In this document: piece by piece, positions 50,175-58,246 of the stretch
Position numbering within the stretch: the stretch's first letter is position 1
Layout of the letters: the number at the start of each line of letters is the position of its first letter
Assembly: GCF_014641595.1 (NCBI RefSeq)
Contig: NZ_BMIA01000003.1
Coordinates: 744,001-808,000, forward strand
DNA: 64,000 nucleotides
Origin: Dyadobacter endophyticus
GTDB lineage: Bacteria > Bacteroidota > Bacteroidia > Cytophagales > Spirosomataceae
Direction of reading: 5' to 3'
Program-made: the position numbers and the translations under genes
The notes under the pieces: generated by a model
Told to the model about the DNA's origin: nothing
Databases searched by the model: none
Seen by the model: the letters and a program-made list of their open reading frames with translations, nothing else

Positions 50175-50597
50175 CTACCAACGTTCGATATCTACCTTGC
50201 GGTGATAGTCCCCCTGCTCATCCCCAAAAGGGAGAAACAGTACCAACTGACGATGGTCGTCGTCATATCTTGCCGATATATTATCTATATCCACTCCGTC
50301 CGGGATGACGAAAGTATTAATGAAACGGATTGTCTTCCACTGCTCTTCGTCGGACAAATTTTCCTGTGAAAATATAGGCAGTAAGTGGAAAAGCTTTAAG
50401 TTATTTGAGTTTCTCTTACCTTTCACAACTTCCAATTGCAGATCCTCAACCTCGATGCCTGGAATTTTCACAACTACCTCGAAACCGTCCGACCCTTTGT
50501 CAAGCTTGATAGAGGGCTCGCTCATTCCACCGTTTACCGTGTTGATAAAATCTATGTTCATCAACATCTCCCGTGGTATTTTTAGTTTGCTTTCCAT
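50175..50597 (-). CDS. Hsp20/alpha-crystallin-like small heat-shock protein
   Basis: A 140-residue protein with a beta-sandwich pattern of the small heat-shock class: PSIKLDKGSDGFEVVVKIPGIEVEDLQLEVVKGKR at the start, TFVIPDGVDIDNISARYDDDHRQLVLFLPF near the end, which replaces the usual GxLxI/V tail by QLVLFLPF. The middle, from about residue 65 to 90, is longer than usual. It probably holds unfolding proteins as an oligomer. The 244-bp gap upstream contains a TTGGCACG block and A+T-rich sequence but no convincing TAnnTTTG. Confidence 0.75.
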   Translation of the reverse strand: MESKLKIPREMLMNIDFINTVNGGMSEPSIKLDKGSDGFEVVVKIPGIEVEDLQLEVVKGKRNSNNLKLFHLLPIFSQENLSDEEQWKTIRFINTFVIPDGVDIDNISARYDDDHRQLVLFLPFGDEQGDYHRKVDIERW

Positions 50598-50841
50598 AGC
50601 TATCGCGTTTTAGGTTCACAAGTTTTATGTATTAACGAAAAACTGCGTGCCAAAGATCGCTTTCCATCCAAAAACTGCACTGGTTTATGCTGTCGGGAAG
50701 CGCTTATGTGCTAAAAATCAGCAATTAGACTAAAACGGGGTATTTTCCTTACCACGTTGAAAAGCCGAAATTTAATAGTGCCAAAATTACAGTCAAACCT
50801 ACTCCAGTGCGTCAAAATGGCACAAATCGCTACCTAACTTC

Positions 50842-51117
50842 TCATCGGTCACTATGCCCCAGATTACGGTCCGGTACGATAATATCCCTTACCCGCTGCT
50901 TGATTTCCTTCGGTTCGGGAAAATGGCCTTCGCGCTTCCTATCCCACAGCAACTCATCTCCTAATGTTATGAGGTATCGTCCGGCTACCTCCGATGGTTT
51001 CAACTGGACGGCATGGAGGTCATCCGTAAAAGTGGTAAGCAGTTCCTGCGCCATCCAGGCCGCCCGGAGCAGCCAGCCACATTTGGGGCAATACTCGATT
51101 TCTATGGTTGGTTTCAT
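50842..51117 (-). CDS. SelT/SelW/SelH-type redox protein with CxxC
   Basis: A 91-residue protein when started at ATG 51117 (MKPTIEIEYCPKCGWLLRAAW). The frame extends 23 codons upstream but that part overlaps a hairpin and is probably leader. The Rdx fold is recognisable from IEYCPKCGW (Cys10, Cys13), the GRYLITLGDELLWDR strand pair, and FPEPKEIKQRVRD near the end. Bacterial members carry Cys-Cys in place of Cys-Sec and are thought to be thioredoxin-like redox proteins; partners are not known. Confidence 0.82.
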   Translation of the reverse strand: MKPTIEIEYCPKCGWLLRAAWMAQELLTTFTDDLHAVQLKPSEVAGRYLITLGDELLWDRKREGHFPEPKEIKQRVRDIIVPDRNLGHSDR

Positions 51118-51164
51118 ATGGGTACTCGCTTTAAATGCCAAAAATCGGCAATGCAGATAAAGAA

Positions 51165-51200
51165 TCAAAAAAGCCGCGAAGGACATTCCCTCGCGGCTTT
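51165..51200 (-). terminator. Terminator-like hairpin upstream of the SelT/W gene
   Basis: On the minus strand AAAGCCGCGA pairs with TCGCGGCTTT (51200-51191 with 51179-51170), followed by six T. It lies 53 bp before the SelT/W start, where no upstream minus-strand gene ends. Confidence 0.7.
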
Positions 51201-51264
51201 CGAATATAACCTAACCCTTTAATCTTGATGAGAAAGCTTTTGAAAAGACTTCCCTAACGCTTTA

Positions 51265-51272
51265 CAAATGTA
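51265..51272 (-). promoter_or_regulatory. -7 box of a possible small transcript
   Basis: TACATTTG on the minus strand matches TAnnTTTG exactly; TTG lies only 12 bp upstream. It points at the hairpin at 51200-51170, about 65 bp downstream. Confidence 0.35.
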
Positions 51273-51314
51273 CAGGTCTCTACACAAGCATTTTAGCGTG
51301 AAAAACCCTGATTT

Positions 51315-51331
51315 TTGGCACGGGTAGAGCT
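51315..51331 (+). promoter_or_regulatory. Sigma-54-like promoter site
   Basis: TTGGCACGGGTAGAGCT has the complete -24 half (TTGGCACG) and a GC pair exactly 10 bp after the GG, as sigma-54 needs; the TT before GC is replaced by GA. It lies 193 bp upstream of the ATG at 51524. Confidence 0.45.
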
Positions 51332-51523
51332 ACAAGTGCTGCATCGTAAAATTGCCCGCAAACTATGCGTAAAATTACGTGATTTTTAACTCACTGGAAC
51401 AAATTCTGCTGATTAACAATTAGTTACCTACAACCGTTAAATCAATTGCAAATGGTTGGCTTGTCCTTCGCTGGCTGCCTTTTTACATTTACATTGCTTA
51501 ATTGTTACATTTTAACTAAAACT

Positions 51524-51925
51524 ATGGACAGCAAGAGATTTACAGGTCAGGAAGGGCGGCTGATTTCAGCGTCGGAGGCCCAGGAACTTACTATTCCACA
51601 TCAAAAGAAAGAGCGTTACTTCACCGAGAAAGGCGAAAACTACGTAAAGGCGGAGTTTTTCGGCATTCACACTTTTAACGAACTGATGAAGTTGCACGGC
51701 GACAACTGTGTGGGATTCAGAGTCTATTACGGTTTGAGAGACGAGGAAGAAGATGACGATAGCAAGGCAAAAAAATCAAAGAAACCGACGCCAAGGCTCG
51801 TGTTGGTACCTGTTGACGCCGATGGCAAGGACATTATCAGAACTGCTCAATTGGGCGGACTGAAAGATATGCCGGCAAGCGGCGAAGCTATGACAGGCGG
51901 ACCGCTTTGCCCACGCCAATGTTAA
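51524..51925 (+). CDS. Small protein with C-terminal CPxxC tail, first gene of a signalling module
   Basis: A 133-residue protein when started at ATG 51524 (MDSKRFTGQEGRLISASEAQEL). The pattern IHTFNELMKLHGDNCVGFRVYYGLRDE... then RLVLVPVDADGKDII and a terminal GGPLCPRQC resembles a set of Bacteroidota proteins I recall as uncharacterised: a single globular domain with a C-terminal Cys pair. A Lys/Asp-rich insert (EEEDDDSKAKKSKK) interrupts it. No signal peptide. It precedes a 6-TM protein (28 bp), a histidine kinase and a response regulator on one strand. A role as signal input or regulator of the kinase is inferred from order. Confidence 0.68.
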   Translation: MDSKRFTGQEGRLISASEAQELTIPHQKKERYFTEKGENYVKAEFFGIHTFNELMKLHGDNCVGFRVYYGLRDEEEDDDSKAKKSKKPTPRLVLVPVDADGKDIIRTAQLGGLKDMPASGEAMTGGPLCPRQC

Positions 51926-51953
51926 AGACGAAAGATCGTTAATCGATTAATGT

Positions 51954-52652
51954 ATGTTCGATAGCTACTTTGCTTATATTGTCAATAATCCTATTTCTTC
52001 TATTGCAGTATTTGTCACAGTTTTACCACTAACACTCACTATTGTAAGAAGAGCATTTTTGGACCAGTCATTAAGACTGCTTTTCTGCTACCTGGTGGCG
52101 AAGTTTATAATCGACCTTGCGATGCTTCATTTTGCGGCGAACAGGACGAACAATATCATATTTTATAACCTGAGCATCCCGCTTTTCTACGCACTACTTG
52201 GCGGGATGTTTTATTTCAAATTTGCAGAGAGGCCACAGAAGCGATTTTTGATAGCGTCCATGATAGGACTTTTCTTTTTTTGTGCCTGGGATTTGGTCAA
52301 CTCAAACGAAGATCTTCATAACATGCGGGAACACAGGGTTGTGCTATATTCCAAAACCGTTGAAGGCGTTCTAATGATCTTATTGATCCTGCTTTATTTT
52401 TATGAAATTATCAAATCCCTTCAAATACCCAATTTACTGACATTCCCGTTTTTTTGGATCTGTTCGGGACTGTTGCTTTATTATTCGAGTCTGATATTCA
52501 TTGCACCGGTCATCCATTATGCATACACCTGGAACAATACGATGGATCTTGGGATCACAGAAGTCATCCCGAGTATTTTCGAAATTATCTGCGCCCTGCT
52601 TTTCAGCATAGGCATTTATCATTACCCACCAAAGAATTATGCAAAACAGTGA
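51954..52652 (+). CDS. Six-TM membrane protein, likely sensor partner of the kinase
   Basis: A 232-residue protein with six to seven membrane helices (SSIAVFVTVLPLTLTIVR near residue 15, LLFCYLVAKFIIDLAMLHF, GLFFFCAWDLVNS, LMILLILLYFYEII, FFWICSGLLLYYSSLIFIAP, IPSIFEIICALLFSIGIYHY). Short loops leave no soluble domain. Its last codons overlap the kinase start by 14 bp, so translation is coupled. The kinase has only a single N-terminal helix, so this protein is a good candidate for the missing sensor. Family not identified. Confidence 0.72.
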   Translation: MFDSYFAYIVNNPISSIAVFVTVLPLTLTIVRRAFLDQSLRLLFCYLVAKFIIDLAMLHFAANRTNNIIFYNLSIPLFYALLGGMFYFKFAERPQKRFLIASMIGLFFFCAWDLVNSNEDLHNMREHRVVLYSKTVEGVLMILLILLYFYEIIKSLQIPNLLTFPFFWICSGLLLYYSSLIFIAPVIHYAYTWNNTMDLGITEVIPSIFEIICALLFSIGIYHYPPKNYAKQ

Positions 52653-53502
52653 GGAACTAAAATGGGCACTTTTAATAGCTTCGCTGGCTATGCTTGCCAT
52701 GGCGTTCTGCATGATTGCCTTTGTAATGTATTACCAAAAGCGAAGGTTCGAGGAAGAGAAGAGGATCAGCGACATCGAGAAAAACTACAACCGCCTGCTC
52801 CTGGATACCGCGCTCAATTCAGAGGAAACAGAACGGCGACGGATTGCCCAGGATCTGCATGATGATATTGGCACAATGCTGTCACTTACTAAGTTAAGTC
52901 TCAACCAATTGAGTAAATTAGTAGGAAATTCGGGAGACGAGAAGGAAGAGAGCATTATGAAAAAATCGCAGTCGCTCGTGGAGGAAACGATCCTGCATGT
53001 GCGACGCATTACGCGTGACCTCGTGCCGACTACCCTGGAACGGTTCGGGCTGATGGAGGCGATCGAAGAATTTATACATAAACTGGAAGAAGACAATAAC
53101 CTGGTCATAGCCTTCCAATCGAATACCGAAGAATTTCCGCGTCAGGGCCAGAAACTGGAACTGACGCTTTACCGCATTATGCAGGAGCTCGTCAACAACG
53201 CGATCAAGCATGCGAGTTGCACAAAAATCGATATTGCGCTGGAAATCGACGAAGAAATGATAGGTTTGCGGGTAACCGACAATGGGGTCGGTTTCGACCC
53301 TGAAAAAATAAAAGAAAGCAACCTGGCTGGGCTAGGTTTGCTTGGAATTGAAAGCCGGTTGGCCATTGTAAATGGAACGGTCCAGTACGAACAGCCGGCC
53401 AAGGGCGGTTCCAGTGCCATCGCGAGGATTCCGGTGAACCCGGCATCCGGTAATAAACCTGAACCATTACATCCATTCCGCCGGGAACGAGTGAATATTT
53501 AA
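52639..53502 (+). CDS. Sensor histidine kinase, NarX/LiaS-type (HisKA_3)
   Basis: A 287-residue kinase with one membrane helix (about residues 8-31), a short coiled coil, a HisKA_3 dimerisation domain with the phospho-acceptor His74 in RRRIAQDLHDDIGTMLSLTKLSL, and an ATPase domain with LTLYRIMQELVNNAIKHASC (N box), LRVTDNGVGFDPEKI (G1) and LAGLGLLGIESRLAIVNG (G2). No extracellular sensor domain exists. It overlaps the 6-TM gene and is followed after 4 bp by its response regulator, so the pair forms a standard two-component unit. Confidence 0.95.
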   Translation: MQNSEELKWALLIASLAMLAMAFCMIAFVMYYQKRRFEEEKRISDIEKNYNRLLLDTALNSEETERRRIAQDLHDDIGTMLSLTKLSLNQLSKLVGNSGDEKEESIMKKSQSLVEETILHVRRITRDLVPTTLERFGLMEAIEEFIHKLEEDNNLVIAFQSNTEEFPRQGQKLELTLYRIMQELVNNAIKHASCTKIDIALEIDEEMIGLRVTDNGVGFDPEKIKESNLAGLGLLGIESRLAIVNGTVQYEQPAKGGSSAIARIPVNPASGNKPEPLHPFRRERVNI

Positions 53503-53506
53503 TGCT

Positions 53507-54166
53507 ATGAGCACCCTTAAACTAGGAATCGCCGACGACCACGAACTATTCAGAAAGGGGTTTATCTCCATGCTGAGCGGCATTCCCGACTTCGAATTTA
53601 TACTGGAAGCCGGCAACGGCCAGGAACTGCTGGACCGCCTGCCGGCCAACACGCCCGACATCGTTTTCATGGACCTGCAAATGCCGGTCATGGACGGCAT
53701 TCAAGCCACAGAAGCCGCATTCGAACGCTTTCCGAACATCAAGATCATCGTCGTCTCAATGTATAATGAGGACAGGTTTGTGATCCACATGCTTGAAAAG
53801 GGCGTACAGGGCTATCTGTTAAAAGATACCAGTCCCGACGAGGTCGAGAAAGCAATCAGAAGAGTTCACGAAGAAGGTTTCTACTACAACGACTTCGTTT
53901 CTAAGGCCATGCACCGCAAAATGGTGAACCGGCAGGTCAACAAGCATCCGTTTTTCCCGAACGCGTGTAATGTAGCGCTCTCGTCGCGCGAGAAAGAAGT
54001 GCTGCAATTAATTTGCGACGGACTTTCAACCACCGAAATCGGCGACAAGCTATTCATCAGCGTACGAACGGTCGAAGGGCACCGGTTGCGGGTTCTTGAA
54101 AAAACAGGTACCAAAAGCACTGCGGCGGCTGTTGCATTCGCTTACAAAAATCAGCTGCTGAATTAA
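53507..54166 (+). CDS. NarL/FixJ-type response regulator
   Basis: A 219-residue regulator: receiver domain with acidic pocket Asp10-Asp11, phospho-acceptor Asp56 in IVFMDLQMPVMDGIQ, Thr/Ser at IKIIVVSMYNED and Lys in YLLKDTSPDEVEKAI; then a LuxR-type helix-turn-helix, ALSSREKEVLQLICDGLSTTEIGDKLFISVRTVEGHRLRVLEKTGTKSTAAAVAFAYKNQ. It should bind DNA as a dimer once phosphorylated by the adjacent kinase. Its target genes are unknown, possibly including its own operon. Confidence 0.95.
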   Translation: MSTLKLGIADDHELFRKGFISMLSGIPDFEFILEAGNGQELLDRLPANTPDIVFMDLQMPVMDGIQATEAAFERFPNIKIIVVSMYNEDRFVIHMLEKGVQGYLLKDTSPDEVEKAIRRVHEEGFYYNDFVSKAMHRKMVNRQVNKHPFFPNACNVALSSREKEVLQLICDGLSTTEIGDKLFISVRTVEGHRLRVLEKTGTKSTAAAVAFAYKNQLLN

Positions 54167-54237
54167 GCACAATGCTTTCTTAATGGAAACTTCCGGGGTT
54201 TATGTTATATTTCCCGGAGTCATTTCCATGTACAGCT

Positions 54238-54918
54238 ATGAAAGTCCTGATCGTTTGCACCAACCATGAAACATACCCGGCCAAAACCTCCAAAACAGGT
54301 CTCTGGCTGAATGAGTTGACGCACTTTTATGATGTGTTGGCCAAAAGACGCATTATCATGGATTTCGTGAGTCCGCTTGGCGGCGCCATACCGGTAGACG
54401 AACGGAGCCTCGACCTCAAAGACGAATGTAACGCCCGGTATTGGGAGGAGACTTCATTCCGGGAAAAGCTGCAAAACTCGTTCAAACCATCGGACGTTGT
54501 TCCGAACGATTACCGGCTGATCTATTTCGCAGGCGGCCATGGCGCAATGTGGGACTTCCCGGAAAATACCGAACTACAAAATCTGGCAAAAGCCATTTAT
54601 GAAAAAAACGGTATGGTCACTGCCATAGCCCACGGCGTTTGCGCATTGCTCAATATCAGGCTTTCGGACGGCACGTCATTGATCCGGGACAAATACGTAA
54701 CCGGTTATTCGAATGTCGAAGAAGCACTGGTAAGCTTTGTTAGTGAAGTCCCCTTTTACCTCGAAGATAAATTGAAAGAACGCGGTGCGCATTATACCAA
54801 AGCCATGATCCCTTTTGTGGAATTCATAGAGATGGACGAAAGGCTTATCACCGGACAGAATTCGCATTCAGCCCGGAAAGTAGCTACCAAAGCCATGGAA
54901 GAGCTTTTTGAAAAGTAA
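54238..54918 (+). CDS. DJ-1/PfpI-like class I glutamine amidotransferase-fold protein
   Basis: A 226-residue protein when started at ATG 54238 (MKVLIVCTNHETYPAKTSKTGLWLNELTHFYDVLAKRR). The nucleophile elbow is IAHGVCALLN with Cys135 and His132; the oxyanion region is YFAGGHGAMWDFPEN. It resembles the Hsp31/YhbO branch (chaperone, glyoxalase or deglycase-like activity claimed for the family). The conserved Glu of the triad would be near residue 23 but cannot be confirmed by eye. Its stop codon is 2 bp from the convergent rfbC gene. Confidence 0.85.
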   Translation: MKVLIVCTNHETYPAKTSKTGLWLNELTHFYDVLAKRRIIMDFVSPLGGAIPVDERSLDLKDECNARYWEETSFREKLQNSFKPSDVVPNDYRLIYFAGGHGAMWDFPENTELQNLAKAIYEKNGMVTAIAHGVCALLNIRLSDGTSLIRDKYVTGYSNVEEALVSFVSEVPFYLEDKLKERGAHYTKAMIPFVEFIEMDERLITGQNSHSARKVATKAMEELFEK

Positions 54919-54920
54919 GT

Positions 54921-55466
54921 TTATTTAGTCAATTCCCCGAAAAGTGCGCGAAAAGTAGGCAGGATCAGGTCTTTTTCCGAAACGATCGGGTCGGTAATCC
55001 CCCAGTCGATATTCAAATCCGGATCGTTCCACAGAATGCCCGATTCAGATGCTTTATTATATAGATTGGTGCATTTATAGCTAAAAATCGAGTCTTCCAA
55101 AGCCACAAACCCGTGCGCAAAACCCTCCGGAATGTAGGCGATGTTGTTTTGCTCTCCGCTTAATTCGAAGACTTCGTGCTTTCCGAAAGTCGGCGAATCG
55201 GGGCGGATATCTACCGCCACGTCCAGCACTCTGCCCGAGATCACGCGGACCAGCTTGCCTTGCGCGAAAGGCGCATTCTGGAAATGCAGACCTCTGACCA
55301 CCCCCTTTTTTGAAAACGACTGATTGTCCTGAACAAAGTTCACAGGCAGGCCGAGTTTGGAAAATATCTCCTCATTATACGATTCAAAGAACATCCCGCG
55401 GTCGTCACCGAAGACCCTGGGTAAAATTTCAACTAGATCGGCAATGGAAGTTTTTCGAATCTGCAT
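54921..55466 (-). CDS. rfbC: dTDP-4-dehydrorhamnose 3,5-epimerase
   Basis: A 181-residue RmlC-type cupin when started at ATG 55466 (MQIRKTSIADLVEILPRVFGDDRGMFFESYN). Conserved RGLHFQNAPFAQGKLVRVISGRVLDVAVDIRPDSPTFG with the catalytic His, and AYIPEGFAHGFVALED, are diagnostic. It epimerises C3 and C5 of dTDP-4-dehydro-6-deoxyglucose in dTDP-rhamnose synthesis. The rfbA, rfbB and rfbD genes are not in this window, so it is a detached member of the pathway or belongs to another deoxysugar route. Confidence 0.94.
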   Translation of the reverse strand: MQIRKTSIADLVEILPRVFGDDRGMFFESYNEEIFSKLGLPVNFVQDNQSFSKKGVVRGLHFQNAPFAQGKLVRVISGRVLDVAVDIRPDSPTFGKHEVFELSGEQNNIAYIPEGFAHGFVALEDSIFSYKCTNLYNKASESGILWNDPDLNIDWGITDPIVSEKDLILPTFRALFGELTK

Positions 55467-55508
55467 ATAGTCGTGATGTGTTGGTTGGAGCAAAGTTTAA
55501 TGTTGCCG

Positions 55509-55516
55509 CAAATTTA
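55509..55516 (-). promoter_or_regulatory. -7 box for rfbC
   Basis: TAAATTTG on the minus strand matches TAnnTTTG exactly, 42 bp before the rfbC start. No TTG at the usual distance. Confidence 0.38.
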
Positions 55517-55564
55517 TGAATCTATTGGAAGAGGTTGTAATTTCGTCGCAATATTTACAAAATC

Positions 55565-56392
55565 ATGACTTATCAAGAGCTCTTCCAGCAAATTTCGACT
55601 AAAAGGTCCTATTTGTGTGTGGGTTTGGACACCGATATCCAGAAAATCCCGGCGCATTTGTTGAAAACCGACGATCCGATTTTTGAATTTAATAAGCAGA
55701 TCATCGACGCCACAGCCGATTACTGTGTTTCCTACAAACCGAATATCGCCTTTTACGAAGCCTTAGGGCCAAAAGGCTGGGAAAGCCTTCAAAAGACTGT
55801 CGAATACATTCCCAAAAGCCATTTCACGATTGCGGATGCCAAACGCGGTGATATCGGAAATACCTCCGGCTTGTACGCCCGGGCATTCTTCGATCCGGCC
55901 TCGTCCGGCCTCGACTTCGATTCCATCACCGTTGCGCCGTATATGGGCAGCGATTCGGTGACGCCATTCCTCGCATTCGAAGGTAAATGGGTGATATTGC
56001 TGGCATTGACCTCCAACCCGGGCAGCGCGGATTTCCAGCGGCTCGATGTGGAAGGCGCCACATTATATGAAAATGTATTGCGTACCTCGCAAACGTGGGC
56101 GGGGTCGGAGCGTATGATGTATGTCGTAGGCGCCACGCAGGCATCCGATTTCGAGAAGATACGCACCATTATCCCGGATCACTTCCTGCTCGTGCCCGGC
56201 GTAGGCGCCCAGGGCGGTAATCTCGAAGAGGTTTCAAAGTTTGGTATGAACAAAAGCTGCGGACTGCTCGTAAATGCGTCGCGGAGCATTATCTACGCCG
56301 GCAACGGCACCGATTTCGCTGAAAAAGCCAAACAGGAGGCCTTCGCACTCCAAAAGGAAATGGCTGTTTACCTCGACAAATACTGTAGTTAA
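55565..56392 (+). CDS. pyrF: Orotidine 5'-phosphate decarboxylase, type 2
   Basis: A 275-residue enzyme converting OMP to UMP, the last step of pyrimidine synthesis. The catalytic Lys/Asp array lies in FTIADAKRGDIGNTSGLYARAFF; SYKPNIAFYEALGPKGWESL and LVPGVGAQGGNLEEV fit the longer type 2 subgroup found in Bacteroidota, Actinobacteria and others (about 270 residues versus 230). The gene is followed 36 bp on by lysA on the same strand. Confidence 0.96.
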   Translation: MTYQELFQQISTKRSYLCVGLDTDIQKIPAHLLKTDDPIFEFNKQIIDATADYCVSYKPNIAFYEALGPKGWESLQKTVEYIPKSHFTIADAKRGDIGNTSGLYARAFFDPASSGLDFDSITVAPYMGSDSVTPFLAFEGKWVILLALTSNPGSADFQRLDVEGATLYENVLRTSQTWAGSERMMYVVGATQASDFEKIRTIIPDHFLLVPGVGAQGGNLEEVSKFGMNKSCGLLVNASRSIIYAGNGTDFAEKAKQEAFALQKEMAVYLDKYCS

Positions 56393-56428
56393 TCATTCCG
56401 GCGCCGATGCGCAATCCCCTATTTCCCA

Positions 56429-57658
56429 ATGCAACTCTCGGACCATTATCCATATTCCATTCAGGGCATCGACCCTACTCAGTTAATCAATCAATACGGA
56501 AGTCCGTTGTACGTGTACGACGGTGCGACCATTCGCCGGAAGGCCGCGGAGCTTCAACACGCTTTTGCGGGCGTGAATATGAAGATCAAATATGCCTGCA
56601 AAGCCAATACCAACCTGGCTGTGTTGAAGCTGATGCGGGAAATCGGCGTAGAGCTGGATGTGGTATCTCCAGGAGAATTTGAAATGGGCAAACTGGCAGG
56701 TTATGATGCCAGCCAGATCACATTTACACCTAGCGGCGTGGATTTTGAAGAAGTACGCCAAGCCGTCGAAGCAGGAGCTATTGTGAATGTCGACAGCCTT
56801 CCGTTGCTCGAATGGTTTGGCCAGACATATGGCAATAGCAAGCCCTGCATGATCCGCATCAAGCCCAATGTGGCTGCCGGCGGGCATACCAAGATCATGA
56901 CTGCGCATGCAGATTCCAAATTCGGAATTTCGGTATTGCTTTTGGATCAGATCCTGGAAGTGATCAAAAAATATGATATTAAAATAATCGGCTTGCACCA
57001 GCACACCGGCTCCGATATTAAGGACGCCGAGCCTTTCTTGAAAGTGGCCGATATCCTTTTCGAAACCGCAAAGCATTTCCCAGATCTGCAAGTAGTCGAT
57101 TTGGGCGGCGGGTTCAAGGTTTCCTACCTGCCGGGCGATGCCATTACGGATATGGATTTGCTAGGTAAAAAAATTTCCAAGCGCTTTCAGACTTTTTGCC
57201 AGGAATATGGCCGCGAGTTGCAGCTCTGGTTCGAACCGGGCAAGTTTCTGGTAAGCGAATCGGGTTTTCTTTTTGTTACAACCAATGTGGTGAAAGAAGA
57301 TCCGGCGCGTAATTTCGTACACGTGGATTCGGGCCTTAACCACCTCATCCGCCCGATGATGTACGGCTCTTACCACCATATCCTCAATATTTCTAACCCG
57401 AAAGGTGAGCCAAAGCATTATAATGTGGTGGGATACATTTGTGAAACCGACACATTTGCCACCGACCGCGAACTTCCGGAGGTACGCAAGGGCGATATAC
57501 TCGCGTTCCTGAATGCGGGTGCGTATGGGTTGACGATGAGCTCGAACTACAATGCCCGTTTCCGTCCGGCTGAAGTGCTGATCGACAACGGTCAGGCAAA
57601 ACTTGTAAGGCGCCGCGAGACGATGGAGGATCTGCTCAAAACGCAAATGGATATCTGA
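56429..57658 (+). CDS. lysA: Diaminopimelate decarboxylase
   Basis: A 409-residue PLP enzyme that makes lysine from meso-diaminopimelate. The PLP lysine is in IKYACKANTNLAVLKLMREIG; HQHTGSDI and DLGGGFKVSYLPGD are the phosphate-binding Gly-rich segments; EPGKFLVSESGFL is typical, and the active-site Cys loop reads GYICETDTFATDRELPE, a variant of the CESGD loop. Standard length. It may be co-transcribed with pyrF. A perfect 18-bp hairpin terminates it. Confidence 0.95.
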   Translation: MQLSDHYPYSIQGIDPTQLINQYGSPLYVYDGATIRRKAAELQHAFAGVNMKIKYACKANTNLAVLKLMREIGVELDVVSPGEFEMGKLAGYDASQITFTPSGVDFEEVRQAVEAGAIVNVDSLPLLEWFGQTYGNSKPCMIRIKPNVAAGGHTKIMTAHADSKFGISVLLLDQILEVIKKYDIKIIGLHQHTGSDIKDAEPFLKVADILFETAKHFPDLQVVDLGGGFKVSYLPGDAITDMDLLGKKISKRFQTFCQEYGRELQLWFEPGKFLVSESGFLFVTTNVVKEDPARNFVHVDSGLNHLIRPMMYGSYHHILNISNPKGEPKHYNVVGYICETDTFATDRELPEVRKGDILAFLNAGAYGLTMSSNYNARFRPAEVLIDNGQAKLVRRRETMEDLLKTQMDI

Positions 57659-57674
57659 TATTAGTTGGAAAACT

Positions 57675-57720
57675 AAACGCAAGAAGCTGCACAGGATCGC
57701 CCGTGCAGCTTCTTGCGTTT
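57675..57720 (+). terminator. lysA terminator, perfect 18-bp stem
   Basis: AAACGCAAGAAGCTGCAC (57675-57692) pairs perfectly with 57703-57720 around a 10-nt loop; the arm ends in TTT and TA follows, so the T-tract is short, but the stem is exceptionally long. Confidence 0.82.
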
Positions 57721-57781
57721 TATGCATTCTTTTAAGTCAAAAATCAATACTTTTAACCATTAACCTCTAAATCGACTGACT

Positions 57782-58246
57782 ATGAAATCCCTGTACATCA
57801 CACTCGTGCTTTTCGCCTCAGTCATCGTCCCAAATCTCGGATATTCTCAATCCAACAATGCCGTTTACGATTCGACGCTCGCCAAAAAGCTCGGCGCGGA
57901 TGAGTATGGCATGAAAAAATATGTAATGGTTTTCCTCAAAACCGGAAGCGCGACGAACGTCCCCAAAAGCAAGTCGGACAGTGCCTTTGCCGGTCATATG
58001 CAGAATATCAACCGTCTGGCGGAATCAGGAAAGTTGGTCGTAGCTGGTCCATTCTTTAAAAACGATAAATACCGTGGCATTTTCATCCTCAACGCCGATT
58101 CGATCGAGGAGGGTAAAAAGCTGGTAGAAAGCGATCCGGCTGTGCAGGCTAAGTTGCTGGACATGGAATTGCTGATGTGGTACGGATCGGCGGCCCTGGC
58201 CGAAACGCTCGAAATCCACAAGAAGATCGAGAAGAAAAGCCATTGA
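57782..58246 (+). CDS. Secreted YciI-like protein
   Basis: A 154-residue precursor with a signal peptide ending LGYSQ (residue 23). The mature part is a YciI-like ferredoxin fold, a dimeric alpha-beta barrel: KKYVMVFLKTGSATNVPKSKSDSAFAGHMQNINRLAESGKLVVAGPFFKNDKYRGIFILNADSIEEGKKLVESDPAVQAKLLDMELLMWYG. The GHMxNIxRLAxxGKLVVAGP segment and DPAV are the family hallmarks. YciI proteins are normally cytoplasmic, so export is unusual. Function unknown. Confidence 0.83.
   Translation: MKSLYITLVLFASVIVPNLGYSQSNNAVYDSTLAKKLGADEYGMKKYVMVFLKTGSATNVPKSKSDSAFAGHMQNINRLAESGKLVVAGPFFKNDKYRGIFILNADSIEEGKKLVESDPAVQAKLLDMELLMWYGSAALAETLEIHKKIEKKSH

Larger units (their letters stand above)
51118..51523. other. 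Non-coding region with a minus-strand hairpin and two opposite promoter-like sites
   Basis: These 406 bp have no credible gene. They hold a terminator-like hairpin for the minus strand (51170-51200), an exact TAnnTTTG box on the minus strand (51265-51272), and a sigma-54-like site on the plus strand (51315-51331). From 51221 the plus strand could encode a nine-residue peptide (MRKLLKRLP). The combination suggests a minus-strand small RNA or an attenuated leader of the SelW-like gene, plus the regulatory region of the signalling module. Confidence 0.55.

Noticed and set aside
50842..51117. Selenocysteine in the SelT/W-like protein
   Set aside because: The redox motif is Cys-x-x-Cys with ordinary codons; no in-frame TGA is present.
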